Position numbers and translations under genes: made by a program. The notes below the pieces were generated by a model that saw only the letters and a list, made by a program, of their open reading frames with translations, was not told the DNA's origin and made no database searches. Shown piece after piece: positions 33,569 through 44,515 of a stretch of DNA of 64,000 nt (position 1 is the first letter of the stretch; each line of letters starts with the position of its first letter). This DNA is from Liopterus haemorrhoidalis (taxonomy: Eukaryota > Arthropoda > Insecta > Coleoptera > Dytiscidae), in the NCBI GenBank assembly GCA_963971575.1, contig OZ020622.1:34626301-34690300 (forward strand). Direction: 5' to 3'.

Positions 33569-34314
33569 AACGCTATCTCTTAGAAAAAAATTTATACAGT
33601 TTTAATGAATTTTAATATTTTCCTCTCTTGTATATATATTTCTTTATTTTATTTATTTTATTTATTTATTTATTTATTTTTTTTAATTTATTTATTTTAT
33701 TTTTAATTTTTTTTTTATTTTTCTTTTACTTTATCGACCTCTACATAAATTGAATGAAGGAATGATTGCATGAAGGTAAATAAATGTAATATAATCTATT
33801 CTATTTTAATAAAATTATAATTCGACTTGATAAATTTTAAATTGATAATCAACATTTCATTGTTTTATTGTATTTTATTGTATTTTATTCTATTTTATTT
33901 TATTTTATTGTATTTTTTTACATTATATTTCGACCTGATAGAATGTAAATTAATAATTATCAGCGTTTTATTGTATCTTATTGTGTTCTATATTATTTTA
34001 TTGTATTCTATTATATTTCAATTTAGTAATTTATTTAATTTTTGAGAATTGTTAAAGAAATTAATATCCTTTTAGACTTGACAGATTGCAAATTGATAAT
34101 CAGCGTTCTACTGTGTTTTATTGTGTTTGCTGTATTTTATTGTATTTATTATGTTGTTTCCTACTATTTATTTTATACTGTTCTTGTATTCCATTGATAT
34201 GATAACTTCCATCCCATTCTACTTCGCACGTAAACAAATATGACTATGCCTATCACATCAATGCATGCATGTATACCCACATATAATTGTATTTTGTATA
34301 TGAAGGTTAATAAA

Positions 34315-34345
<31 letters not shown>
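33569..34345 (+). repeat. LINE 3' UTR and AT-rich tandem tail
   Basis: The region after ORF2 contains TTTA and TATTTTATTG tracts. A unit beginning CGACTTGATAAATTTTAAAT recurs three times imperfectly, at about 33820, 33930 and 34073, each followed by ATAATCAACRTT and a TTTTATTGTA-rich stretch. A (TTA)n array at 34313-34344 ends the block. It is noncoding. Confidence 0.6.
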
Positions 34346-37300
34346 TATGGGGTTTGTCAGGTCTTGTCAAGCGTCCACTAATCTCAAACTTCAGCAACCT
34401 TTTGAGCCGCGTCATACTAGAGACTAGTGGAGCTAAATACACACGACTGCATCCCAAACCCTGGCGATATGCAGCCGCGGAAAATTACGCCAGATCCAGT
34501 GCCCGCACAATGCGGAGTGACCCGAGTAGCACTGCTTTCTGCATCCTGCAGATCAAAGAGTTGGCAGAAGATCTGCAGACGGGAATGGACTCGATTTCCC
34601 TTCGATAGGAGGCTTTCATACCACCCAAAACACCAACTATCAGGACTACAAACTTAACTTTATACCGAATACAGCTTTCTAAGCTCGGAACAGAGGTCCA
34701 TATACTTGGATCTCTTTCCTCCTCCTTGAGAGAGATATTCTTCTCAGCTGGACTTGAGAATTCGACCACAAACATCTGTTGGTCTCGATATCCAGGAGGG
34801 TTATGTCCGGCTTAGTGGCTGTCAGTAACCTCGAGGTGGGGAAGGACTAATTCCATAAATTCGGCACTTGGAATTTTTCACCACCGATTCAATGTCAGAA
34901 GGGACGTACGGTATAACCGGTATTTGGTCAATACCATAGGCATGTCTAAGATGATAGTAGAGCACGCGGAGACACGTAGCTCGACGCTGCAAGAGATGGA
35001 CAAGCAGACAGAATGTGCATAATCGTTTCAGAATGGTGGTGGCACAACCTACAGATTGTGGACTCCGCTATTTGGAATATGCGGGCCCTGTACGCCAAAG
35101 TATTTATAACACCATCCTGACACGCAAACACAAAACCTTCTGTTTCCGATCTCAAACCAGCAGACTTAAGAAACGAGAACGTGAGTTCGGTGGACAACTC
35201 TAGACTTTTAATATGTTTGAAGAACACAGAGTGCATATTTTTACTCATGTGTTCTTTTGTCAACATGTCTGTCTCGCCTCGTTTCACCGAACCGGTAACT
35301 CTGTTGTACTCCTCCCGAGAGAGTTGTACTCCAGCGTTTTCCCTGGCGGGATTCAAGTCTGCCAGGACTGCTCTTCGCGCTGCCTGGTAAAGAAACGCCC
35401 CTTTGCCACTAAATTCGTGCTCACTAACGAACTTTAATAGTGGGTCCTGAGTTCTGAGGATACTGTTAGCTGTAACCAAGACGAGTCGATCATGCAAGCA
35501 CTCCAGATTAAGTAATCCCCGACCCCCGTTTAGACGAGGGAGGTAAATGCGCTGCACAGAAGATTTCGGGTGAAGACTTAGGTTGATGTTCATGATCTTT
35601 CTGGTTCTTCTGTCGAGATCCTTAAGATCATCAACATTCCATTTCATTACACCAAAAGTGTATGAAATTAATGGGACAGCAAGCATGTTTGTGGCAGCGA
35701 TCTTGTTCTTGCCAGACAGACAGGATCGCCATATTTACCTAAGTCGTGCCATATACTTGCTGCGAAGGGCCTGCTTAATAAGAGTGACATCTTGGACACC
35801 TCTCTCACTGATGCCTAAAAATGTGTAAGACCTTTCGGCATTAAGATGTTTTATAATGCTCCCATCAACCAATTGAACGTCTTCACCGTTGTCTAAACCT
35901 TTTCCTCTGTAGATATGAAAAACAGCGCATTTTTTCAACCCGAATTGCATACCTATCGCGGCAGTGTACTCAGCAACAGCATCTAAGGCGGCCTGAAGGT
36001 TTCTCTTGTTCGAGGCGTAGAGCTTCAAATCATCCATATAAAAAAGATGGGTAATTTTGTGCTTACGGCTCGACGGGGGACCCGCCATGTAGCCACTGCC
36101 GCGTCTGAGCTCGATCGATAGGGGAAGAAGTGAAATGCAAAATAGAAGCGGGCTTAGGGAATCTCCCTGGAAAATGCCACGCTTGACATGTATCCACCCT
36201 GTCGACACTGTGGTTGATCCGCTTGGAACAATAAATTGTGTCTTCCAGAGGGACATAAGTTGTCCAATGCATCTCTCTACCTCCGGGTGAACTCGTAACA
36301 TTCGTAACAATGTTAGAATGAGAGCATGTGACGTAGTGTCATATGCTTTCGCGTAGTCCACCCAAGCCATTGACAGGTTGCGTTTGAAATACGCCGCGTC
36401 ATAACAGACTGACCGGTCGATAATAAGATTTTCTTTGCAACCTGCTTGGCCCCTCTTCGATCCCCTCTGTTCGTAGATGTCTGACCAAACAGAGGTGATG
36501 GAGCTCAGTACCCGCTTGTTTAATACGCTGGTAAAGATCTTATACAGCGTATTGAGACAAGTAATAGGTCTATAGTTCTTCGGGTTGGTTAAATCACCTT
36601 TTTTGGGGATTAATACCGTACGCCCCTCTGCTAACCAAGATGGTATTGGTATTTCCCCACGGATAAAGGAAGTAAAGTTTCGTGCAAGATGGCCGTGTGC
36701 ACTGGAAAATGACTTCCACCAAAAAGCAACGATACCGTCAACTCCTGGTGCAGCAAAATTGCGCGCTTTTGAAATAGCACGCGTTACTTCTTCCGGGGTA
36801 ACAGGAGGGCATGCCTGAGGATCTGTAAGATGTTTTGTACAGAATTCCTCAAATCTCTCTAAAACTGGAGTGTCTGCACGAACGTCTCGTGTTCATAAAG
36901 CTCCCTCCAGAATATCTCTGTCCTGTCGACTGATAACAACGGTTCAGAAACCTCAGGTTTGGCCATGAAAAGGCGTGACGGACTCATGAGGAACATAGTA
37001 TTTTCCTCCATGGTCCTAACCCGGTTGACCAGTTTCTTTCTCGCCAGGGCTAGTGCTCTCAATTTGTCCACCGCTTTCTGCTTTAGCAGAGAGAGAGTGG
37101 ACAAATTCAGTGTGTGATGCTTTATGCGCAATTGATGTAGTATGCGCTTAGTATTCGCACTTAGCGGCTTAATACTTCGTAAAGCATCAATAGCACACTG
37201 AATATGAGAGGCTTCCTGGCGTGAACGCGTCATTTTCTTCTCTAATTGCTGTATACGCAATTAAAAACCGTTAAAAGCCTTAGAGGCCAAAGCCCGCTTT

Positions 37301-37640
37301 GGCGTCAGCACAGCTGCTGCAGCCTATACAGCACAGTCGATTTCCCAGAGACTACTCTGAGGTTTCCCCACGTCTACTCCCTCCTTCAGGCTTTTAACCA
37401 GTTCGGCATACGTCCTCCCGGCTGCTTTTACGGTAACCAGACCATCGGCCACTCTTGTACGTTGCTTCGTGGAACCTAGCTCTGTGTCAGCTAGGATCAC
37501 GAAGTTTTTTCCGTCTTTGCGAATAGAATTTCGCAGGTCTTCTTTATTTCTCCCCTATTTGCGTGCGTAGCGGTTATCACCTGTATCTCGCAGGCAGGAT
37601 GTTTTTTGACCACCTCTCTTAACTCTTTGTTTAATAAATA
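34346..37640 (-). pseudogene. R4/Dong-like LINE with restriction-type endonuclease
   Basis: The minus strand carries an N-terminal helical region (36859-37260), then RT blocks MAWVDYAKAYDTTSHALIL (about 36310-36370), VKRGIFQGDSLSPLLFCISL (about 36130-36190) and THLFYMDDLKLYASN (about 36020-36065). The thumb (34946-35686) ends in a CCHC finger (CRLCHHHSETIMHILSAC). After frameshifts, KPDITLLDIE (about 34785-34818) and FVVEFSSPAEKN form a PD-(D/E)XK-like endonuclease. QGDSLSPL with MDDLKLY and a C-terminal nuclease are typical of R4/Dong-type, single-ORF LINEs. Its 3' end abuts a (TAA)n array, the favoured target of Dong. Confidence 0.85.
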
Positions 37641-38093
37641 TATTTAAAAATTTTCATTCCTACTTATTTACTAAAAAAAATGTTTTGCGTATATTTATCT
37701 TTATAATCGAATAAGCTATGCAGTATGTTCTATTTTAAAATAAACGCATTTTACATTGCTGTCAATCAACGGTTGTTATAGAAATGAAACCTCTATGTTC
37801 TATGATAAAATAAACTCACGGTACGTCTATCTCATTAAAACAGTGGACTAATTATAAAGTTGGGAAAACTGTCTATAGTCGACAACGTACAGTGTATTAA
37901 ATTTATAGCTGTGAACGGTCGCTTGAGTTACCATATGACTAACCAGTTTGGTTAGTAACAATCTACAGTATATAACTCATAGCTTATAGTCTATTAATTT
38001 TGGAACTGTTAATGCAGCTTTACTGTATTTTGGCACGGATCTTTTCAGCATTACACTATGCATGTATATTAATATTTTTATTTTATTTTACAG
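37641..38093. other. End of odorant receptor intron 5
   Basis: AT-rich intronic sequence between the R4/Dong-like LINE and the terminal receptor exon. No transposon ends or coding blocks are visible; the pyrimidine tract and acceptor at 38070-38093 belong to the last exon. Confidence 0.5.
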
Positions 38094-38144
38094 ATGATGC
38101 AGGCAGCATTCAGTTTTTTCACAGTTCTTCGTTCTACCAGTTAA
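38094..38144 (+). CDS. Odorant receptor terminal exon
   Basis: The acceptor TTTTATTTTACAG is followed in phase 0 by 16 codons (MMQAAFSFFTVLRSTS) and TAA at 38142-38144. This is the usual last exon of insect odorant receptors, which ends TM7 with the pattern A-[FY]-S-x-[FY]-x-[LV]-[LM]-[RQ]. It lies 14.3 kb past the preceding exon, after at least seven transposon insertions. A match this specific at such a distance, in the right strand and phase, makes a chance match unlikely, although it was found by eye only. Confidence 0.85.
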   Translation: MMQAAFSFFTVLRSTS

Positions 38145-38153
38145 ACTCAACCA

Positions 38154-38159
38154 AATAAA
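38154..38159 (+). promoter_or_regulatory. Putative polyadenylation signal of the odorant receptor gene
   Basis: An AATAAA hexamer begins ten bases after the stop codon of the terminal exon. It is the first canonical signal downstream, though in AT-rich DNA the motif is common and later signals may be used. Confidence 0.4.
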
Positions 38160-38526
38160 ATATTTGATCCTGTAGTATTTGATCCAATAATGGGTATACT
38201 TCACCTTTAGATTGTTCCTGTACTGATGTCGGTTATTAGCTGCTCTAATCTGATTTCCTGCAGCTTTTACGATGTGTATTCATTTCATAACAAGTTTTCC
38301 GCGATGACATTATCTATTTCTTGGCCTACCCACGATAATGGCATGTTAGTAGCTCTAGCTTGCTAATGACATAGTTAGCTACTATCCTAATGTTCAAGCT
38401 TGAGTTTGAACTAGTCCTAGTGTTCGCGCTACTAGTTGAGATATGATAGTGGTTTTGCAGACAACATATTTACTATCCTATTACACTACATATTCCTTGC
38501 TCGGAGTTCTCTCATGTGCACTAAAC

Positions 38527-38796
38527 CAGTGCTTCTTAAACTTTTTGATGTCGCGGCTCCCCTGCAACTCAAATCAATAACCCACGGCCCCCCTAATTTT
38601 TGTTTTTGGAACCAAGATTAGTTAAAATATATACAAACATATAGTTTTTTACGCACAGATCATTCAATAATCTATGTATAATGAAGAATAATATTTATGT
38701 AGCTTTAAACTTAAAGCTACTTATCCTTTTTAAATAATAAAATAATTAAGTGTTATATTTGCGACTCGCCGCGGCCCACCACTTTAAGAAGCACCG
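38527..38796. mobile_element. hAT MITE, 270 bp
   Basis: The ends CAGTGCTTCTTAAAC and CTTTAAGAAGCACCG are near inverted repeats with CGCGGC motifs just inside. The flanks CACTAAAC (38519-38526) and CACTAGAC (38797-38804) match at 7 of 8 bases. It is noncoding. It lies about 380 bp downstream of the odorant receptor stop codon. Confidence 0.87.
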
Positions 38797-38839
38797 CACT
38801 AGACCAATGATAACAACCGCTGTAGATATTTTTGTAGTA

Positions 38840-38844
<5 letters not shown>

Positions 38845-38875
<31 letters not shown>
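38845..38875. repeat. Poly-A tract
   Basis: About 27 consecutive A residues. No retroposed sequence with a recognisable body was seen immediately upstream, so it may be a microsatellite or the tail of an unrecognised SINE. Confidence 0.5.
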
Positions 38876-39068
38876 CGTATAAAAGATCTATTTTACTTTT
38901 GCAGAATTCACCCTTATGTAGCTATATAAGTAAGGTGAACATACATAAAAACCACAGATTTCACAGTATGTTGTATTTGTACGTGCATGAATATATGTAT
39001 ATGCGTATTTTATTTTGTTTACATTTTTTGTTAATGTGTCTTGCAACTGATGTTATGTTCTTCCTTTT

Positions 39069-40109
39069 TAGGGTTTTGTAAGTATGACCAAAAAACCCTT
39101 ATACCGTCATTTTGTCGTCTGTCTGTCTGTCTGTTCGGTAAAAATTGTAGCCAAACGGCTAAACCTAGAGAATTGAAATTTGGCACGCTTATACAACTCT
39201 TTGACCCGCACATAGGAAAAATACTAAAACATCTAAAAAACATATCCCCCTAAAAATATAAACAAATAGGTGCTCATCAAAAAAAAAAAAATTTTTTTTT
39301 ATAATTCTGAGTAGGGCATCAAATGAAAGCCCTTGGTACGTGGATTAACTATAAAAATTTTATTTTTGCAAAAAAATTATTTTGAAGCGATTTTTGCCAA
39401 AATTGTGCAAAAAAATTGTTTGTCCCACACCCTGTAGCCCAGATGGCTTAAACTAAAAATCTGAAAAAAATCTAAGTAATGTACATTGGTGTGAACCGGA
39501 ATAGTACAACAGGAATTTTTGATCAAATTACGTTTTTGGAAAAAACAGCATTTTTTGTGATTTTTTGCTAATAATGTACACAAGTTATAGCTTTGTAACA
39601 CGCTACACTGGAACGTGTATGCTGGTGTAGTGGTTTTTACGCTGGCTTTTCACCCAAGTAACTCGATCCGAGAGGGATCAAACCCTGCGAGAAGAGACAA
39701 CATTATTTTTTTTTTTTTAATTTTATATTGTTTAAATTATTTTTTCAAAATTCTAGTTATATTTTGGCAAATGTTGCATTTAATTTTTAAAAGCGTTAAT
39801 TTAATAACCAGTGGGAAGTGTTGAAATTATAATTTAATTGTTTGACGAAATCAGAGGGCGGGGCTTATGATTTAAGCAACCAATGGAAGCCATAGGCGCA
39901 ATTTTCAAAATCTTAATGAACCTTGCTATATAAAAAATACTGCACATATTTAGAAACTTAAATAATGGTATTAGGCATTCGAATTAAAATTCATAAAAAA
40001 ATATTTTGACATAACATTTGTTTTGGGATCCCAAATAATCATCATTCAGTTACTAAATACCTGCAAAACCCAGAAATGTGTGAAAATTCACACTTCGCAT
40101 CAATTTTTT
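39069..40109 (+). mobile_element. GGGTTTTG-TIR element with CTGT tract and tRNA-like module, copy 2
   Basis: An uninterrupted copy of about 1.04 kb. The left end TAGGGTTTTGTAAGTATGACC-like sequence leads into a (CTGT)n tract at 39118-39134, then AAACGGCTAAACCTAGAG. The right end has ACTAAATACCTGCAAAACCC and the GTGTGAAAATTCACAC hairpin, then TTCGCATCAATTTTTT. GGGTTTTGTA-GGTAT at the left and ATACCTGCAAAACCC at the right make ~15-bp inverted ends. The tRNA-like module is at about 39615-39692 (GGTGTAGTGG; GGGATCAAACCC). Confidence 0.8.
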
Positions 40110-40181
40110 ATTTGTTGTTTTTTTTTGTGTTTGTAATCAGTGCAATAAAAAATGTATAACTTTTGTGATACACATTACTTC

Positions 40182-40367
40182 CTAAACTTTTTTCGAATTT
40201 TTTCGAATTTTTTCTAGGTCGCTTGCCGGTCCACCATGAAAAAAGGTTGGGAAACGCTGTTCCAGAGTATATATTTCAATATCTGAATCTTCTTGTACAA
40301 ACTCTTCCAAACGTTTAGGCGGATCTAAATGAGAATTTCGTTCTTTTAAGTTGCCACGAGAAGGCAT
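40182..40367 (-). other. Short ORF joined to an hAT-type end
   Basis: From ATG 40365-40367 the minus strand encodes MPSRGNLKERNSHLDPPKRL followed by an acidic stretch (EEFVQEDSDIEIYT). It then runs into CAGCGTTTCCCAACCTTTTT at 40236-40258, which looks like an hAT terminal repeat with GGTGGACCGG inside. The first ~35 residues could be the start of a host or transposon gene cut by the hAT end. No family is recognised. No partner TIR or target duplication was found. Confidence 0.35.
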
Positions 40368-40519
40368 TTTGCTTGGGTTATTTTATGTTTCACATTTAGT
40401 ATGTGAAAATTTAAATTTCCAACAGTGAAACCATGGAAACGAACGAAATTTATTAAAAATTTTAATAAATAATTTAATAAATAAAATGGGAAATATTTAT
40501 TTTTAATGACAAAAACATC

Positions 40520-41174
40520 AAATTATTACATGGTGAGAGAGCAGAAGCCATTTGGCTTGTTATGCTCTAATACATTAAAAATTTACAAACAATACTAAAT
40601 TAAAAAAACTACATTATACATTTAAGATATTACTAAAAACTTAAGATAAAACTAATTTATACATTTAAGATTAATATTATTATGGAAATAGATGGGTGAT
40701 TCGATTCTTGAAGCTGTTGATATTTGCAGCTAGGATTGCTTCCTCCGGGAGGGAGTTCCAGGTGCTAAAAGCTCTATTTGTTAGGAAGTGCTGACGTTGG
40801 GGCCGATGGAAAATTTCGTGTGAGAGCTTCAGTTGGTGACCACGGAGACGCTCATCAGAATTAAGCTGGTACAGCGCAAACATGTCGGTTGAAATTTTTC
40901 CGGTGGTGATGCAATATAATTGTATCAGGTCTCCGCGTGTTCGTCTTGTAACTAGCTTGGGAATGTTGAGAGCTTGAAGTCTCTCCTCATAAGATAGTTG
41001 CTGTATACCTCTCGGTATTTTTGTGGTTCGTCTTTGGACAGATGCTAGTAGCTGGAGGTCCCTTTGGAGATATGGCGCCCAGACTACGACTGCAAATTCA
41101 ATGAGTGGACGAATGTAGGAAAGATACACTGTACGGAAAAGAGAGGAAAAATGCAATGAAAATGACATTTTACA
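40520..41174 (-). pseudogene. LINE ORF2 C-terminal fragment, split by an hAT element
   Basis: The minus-strand frame 40680-41160 encodes LFRTVYLSYIRPLIEFAVVV, WAPYLQRDLQLLASVQRR, LQALNIPKLVTRRTRGDLIQ and FHRPQRQHFLTNRAFSTWNS, ending FKNRITHLFP. This is the end of a CR1/Jockey-type ORF2. The upstream part is interrupted at 41175-41182 by a 3.2-kb insertion; sequence after 44401 may be its continuation. Transcription direction is minus and the 3' end is at about 40520. Confidence 0.8.
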
Positions 41175-42015
41175 ATGACAATCAGTGGCGCAGCCAAGGG
41201 GGGGCACGGGCCTGGGCCCCTCCCAGGACCAACAGATTACACGGCGCTGCCCGGAGAGTTGAAGATAAAATTTAACCACAACAGTAGTTAATTTTAAAAT
41301 TACTTCATAATAAACAATATTGGCATTTTATTTTATTTTTTTTTTCGTATAAATAAACATTTTTTTAAGATTGCCTACTCTTGATAAAGTGACATAATTA
41401 TTGTTCAAGTGAAAATACATCACTTTCCAAATATGCTCCAACGAATTATATGAAGGGGAGCGTTGATCCTTTTTCTCCCTGACACATCGACTAAAATATT
41501 CGCCCAGTCAAATGATAAAACTGTTTTAAACAACTAATTACTCGACTCAGATAAGATAAAGTGGAAATCTGACTTCGGTATAACCTTCAGAATGTAATTT
41601 TAAAATGACACCTCAAACGTGAAATAGGGTAGAAATAGTAGAAATATAATAAAGAGAGTAATTTTGAAGACAACTGCGCTCTAAAAATTTGGTTTTATTT
41701 TGTAGATAAATGTGAATATCAATATCTTCTTAGGTAATTTTGAAATTATAATATTTTACACACAAAAAGGACTGATATAAGTTGTACTGAACAACAGTGG
41801 CGTATTCAAATGGAGGGGGGGCACAAACCTCCTCTGAAGGTCCAATGAAATGAAAATTTAACAAATTTATCATAATCGTACAGCAAAATAACTTATGTAT
41901 TTTACAATAATAATAAGCTATATTTTATTATGATTAGTGTTGAAATTAACAGAAAATGCATATTTACATGTTATTTTTAGGTTTTCGTAGATATAATCAA
42001 GAAATCCTTATTCCA

Positions 42016-43903
42016 TCTGAGACAAAACGGGATCTCTTGTCTCGTTAGGAAGGTTCACGTGGGTAGCTGTACACAAGAGAAAAACATTAACATTAATTGT
42101 ATTTATTACATCATAAGATGTGCACGTCAATCCTTAGTTATTTCATTGTAAAAAGGGGCGGCAAAATTATAGTAATTATTTAAACTCTAATACGGGAAAT
42201 TGAACTGAAGGTTCGTGGCTTATACTCGCTCTTATTGTCGATGTGTGAAGGAATCCTCCTATAAATTCCCGTAGTGGAACCGACAGGCAGTGCAAATACC
42301 GGTCGCTTGTAGTCAGCTGGATTCAGCAATGGTGTCATCCTGGATGGACAGGGAATGGAGTGACCTGCTCGCTCGCGTACGGTGAAATCGTGGTGTGAGG
42401 CAAGATCACGGCGAGTACACGGAGGTTTCGTTGTTATGAAGCCGGCCCAGTCCGGATGTCAGTACTGTAGCCGGTTAATATGAGTTTAGTGTCCTTAAGA
42501 CATGTGCTTTCAATTGTACTCCGAGTATCACCGTTCTCCAACCTCACGTTTGTGGCAACAACCAACGACCGGTGCTCAGGGCTCTCGCCCGTCACACCTG
42601 ACGTGGGGTAACGTTGTGAGTGCAACCCCCATATATAGAATCTCGTAACGGCACCAGATAACCGCTTCCTAGTCGAAACCAAGATCGAGCGACCCAAGGG
42701 TGTGACCGTCCGCACAAAACGACTCTCGCCGCCGACGCGGACTACGTCAAACTACCCTGGCAACACGAGCTCATGCCCCAGAACACATCCGCCACCGGAA
42801 ACCACATACCTGATTTAGCCGACCCCCATCTGTCGTAAGCTACCCTATCTCGTGACTGCACTAGATAACCGCTTCCTAGTCGAGACTAAGATCGAGCGGC
42901 CCAAGAGCGTGACTGTCTGCCCAAAACGACTCTCGCCGCCGACGCTGACCATGTCAAAACACGCAAGGAATACGGACTCCGAGGAGCGCGTATTTAGAGA
43001 AGTGTCTCAGTCACCGGACGACGGTACCTTACGACATCTGAGCCCTAGAAACGCAGAGCATACGATTCACCTCGTGATGGCACTAGATAATCGCTTCCTA
43101 GTCGAGACTAAGATCGAGCGGCCCAAGAGCGTGACTGTCTGCCCAAAACGACTCTCGCCGCCGACGCTGACCATGTCAAAACACGCAAGGAATACGGACT
43201 CCGAGGAGCGCGTATTTAGAGAAGTGTCTCAGTCACCGGACGACGGTACCTTACGACATCTGAGCCCTAGAAACGCAGAGCATACGATTCACCTCGTGAT
43301 GGCACTAGATAATCGCTTCCTAGTCGAGACTAAGATCGAGCGGCCCAAGAGCGTGACTGTCTGCCCAAAATGACTCTCGCCGCCGACGCTGACCATGTCA
43401 AAACACGCAAGGAATACGGACTCCAGAGAGTACGTGTATCGAGAAGTGTCTCCATCACCGGGTTAGCGTATACCTTACCTTCTAAGCGGCGTCCTCTTCT
43501 TCCGTGATTCAGTGGAATGTAGCCTTTACGACTGGCCTCTCGTTGTAGTCTGCTAGGTTGACTGTTGGACGGCACCGGCCCGCTGTAACCGCTGTTGCAC
43601 TGCTCTGCCAGCCCACTGGGTCGGGGTCAGAGCTTACTTTGGAATTTCTCTGCAGTTACTCGTTCAAAGGCTCGTTTACGGCTGATCTCCTGGCCCTTAG
43701 TTCCATTTCTTTTATATCAAACAGCTGATGGCTGCGGGGTGCACGGAAGCTAGTTAGCTCACAGGTCATTAGCACTTGGCGTCTGGAATGTTGTTTAGAT
43801 GTTTTTTCAGATGTCCCACTTGAAACTAACATATGTCAGGGATGGCGCCCTCCAGTGGCGTAGCTGACAGACGGCGGGTGGCCGTTCTGTCACACATCAC
43901 ATG
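42016..43903. mobile_element. GC-rich insertion of unknown class
   Basis: This ~1.9-kb block is clearly GC-richer than anything near it. It splits a GGGTTTTG-TIR copy between CCTTATTCCATC and TCGTTCGGTACAAATTGTGG. It contains the 222-bp tandem array and no recognised protein domain. Its edges show CATCTGAG and CACATGAG, a possible imperfect 8-bp duplication, and it ends near a GTCAGGGATGGCGCCCTCC hairpin. It might be a nonautonomous LTR-like or DNA element; class undetermined. Confidence 0.5.
42647..43440. repeat. 222-bp tandem repeat array (~3.3 units)
   Basis: Starts of CTAGATAAYCGCTTCCTAGT occur at 42861, 43083 and 43305, exactly 222 bp apart. The first two full units are almost identical, and a diverged partial unit begins at 42652. 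Because 222 is divisible by three, the + strand stays open for 173 codons and encodes a 74-residue repeat (MALDNRFLVETKIERPKSVT...). No domain is recognised and the reading frame is most likely a by-product of the period. Confidence 0.9.
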
Positions 43904-44515
43904 AGTCTGATCGTTCGGTACAAATTGTGGCCAAGCGGCTGATTTAGAGAACTGAACATAAGTAAGAGAAATATTGAGACTTCAAAAATATATCCCGCGA
44001 AAAATTTAAATAAATATGTATTTATCGAATACATGGATTAACAATTAAATTTTTTTATCAACAAATAATAGAATTATTATTTGATATAAACATCAATATC
44101 CAACAGCAGGGGTGTCGAACTGATTTGGGTCGCAGTCTATTTTACATACAAAATTATAAGCAGTGACGGACTTTAAATATCCCGAAGGGTTTCTTGACAT
44201 TTTTTTTATAAACAGAAAAGAGGAAGAGAGTATATTTTACATTTTTAAATATATTTTTCCCCTAAATAAGGTCAAGTGATTTTGATTACCGCTTCAGGGG
44301 CCATAAAAAATGAGGTTGAGGGCCGTATGCGGCCCGCGTGCCCTCAAAATTTGATTCGGCCCTCCCCAAGACAAAATCCTGGCTGCGCCACTGATGACAA
44401 TCAATTGAATCTAGAATTTGCAATGTGAGTATGATTTACAATGCTTAAACAATGACCAAAAGTCCGAGTTAATAGATAAAAATTACTAGTTTAAAAAATC
44501 TAGTTCCACCTAAAC

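Larger units (their letters stand above)
6621..38144 (+). other. Odorant receptor gene span (six recognised exons, TE-packed introns)
   Basis: The six coding exons at 6621-6839, 12417-12940, 12997-13104, 21881-21962, 23660-23818 and 38094-38144 are colinear on the + strand. All have AG/GT borders, and their phases join exactly to 1140 coding bases (380 codons) plus a stop. Introns are about 5577, 56, 8776, 1697 and 14275 bp. Insect odorant receptors are seven-transmembrane subunits that form ligand-gated cation channels with Orco in olfactory neuron dendrites. The initiator exon upstream of 6621 was not found. No exon contains a stop or frameshift, so the gene may be functional despite the transposon load. 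Confidence 0.85.
41183..44393. mobile_element. hAT-type composite element, 3.2 kb, perfect 8-bp TSD
   Basis: The ends CAGTGGCGCAGCCA and TGGCTGCGCCACTG are exact inverted repeats, flanked by a perfect 8-bp duplication ATGACAAT (41175-41182 and 44394-44401). No transposase was recognised inside. The interior is a patchwork. It has a second hAT-like start (CAGTGGCGTATTCAAATGG, 41805) and a split fragment of the GGGTTTTG-TIR family (41985-42015 and about 43903-44100). A GC-rich insert with a tandem array and another decayed hAT-like end (CAGGGGTGTCGAACTG, 44107) follow. Confidence 0.8.

Noticed and set aside
42852..43373. Protein-coding gene of 173 codons
   Set aside because: It is the translation of a 222-bp tandem array inside nested transposons, with no recognised domain or gene context.
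44107..44365. Complete hAT MITE (CAGGGGTGTCGAACTG)
   Set aside because: A left-end-like motif and a GGCCCGC-rich right part are visible, but no matching inverted end or target duplication could be paired.
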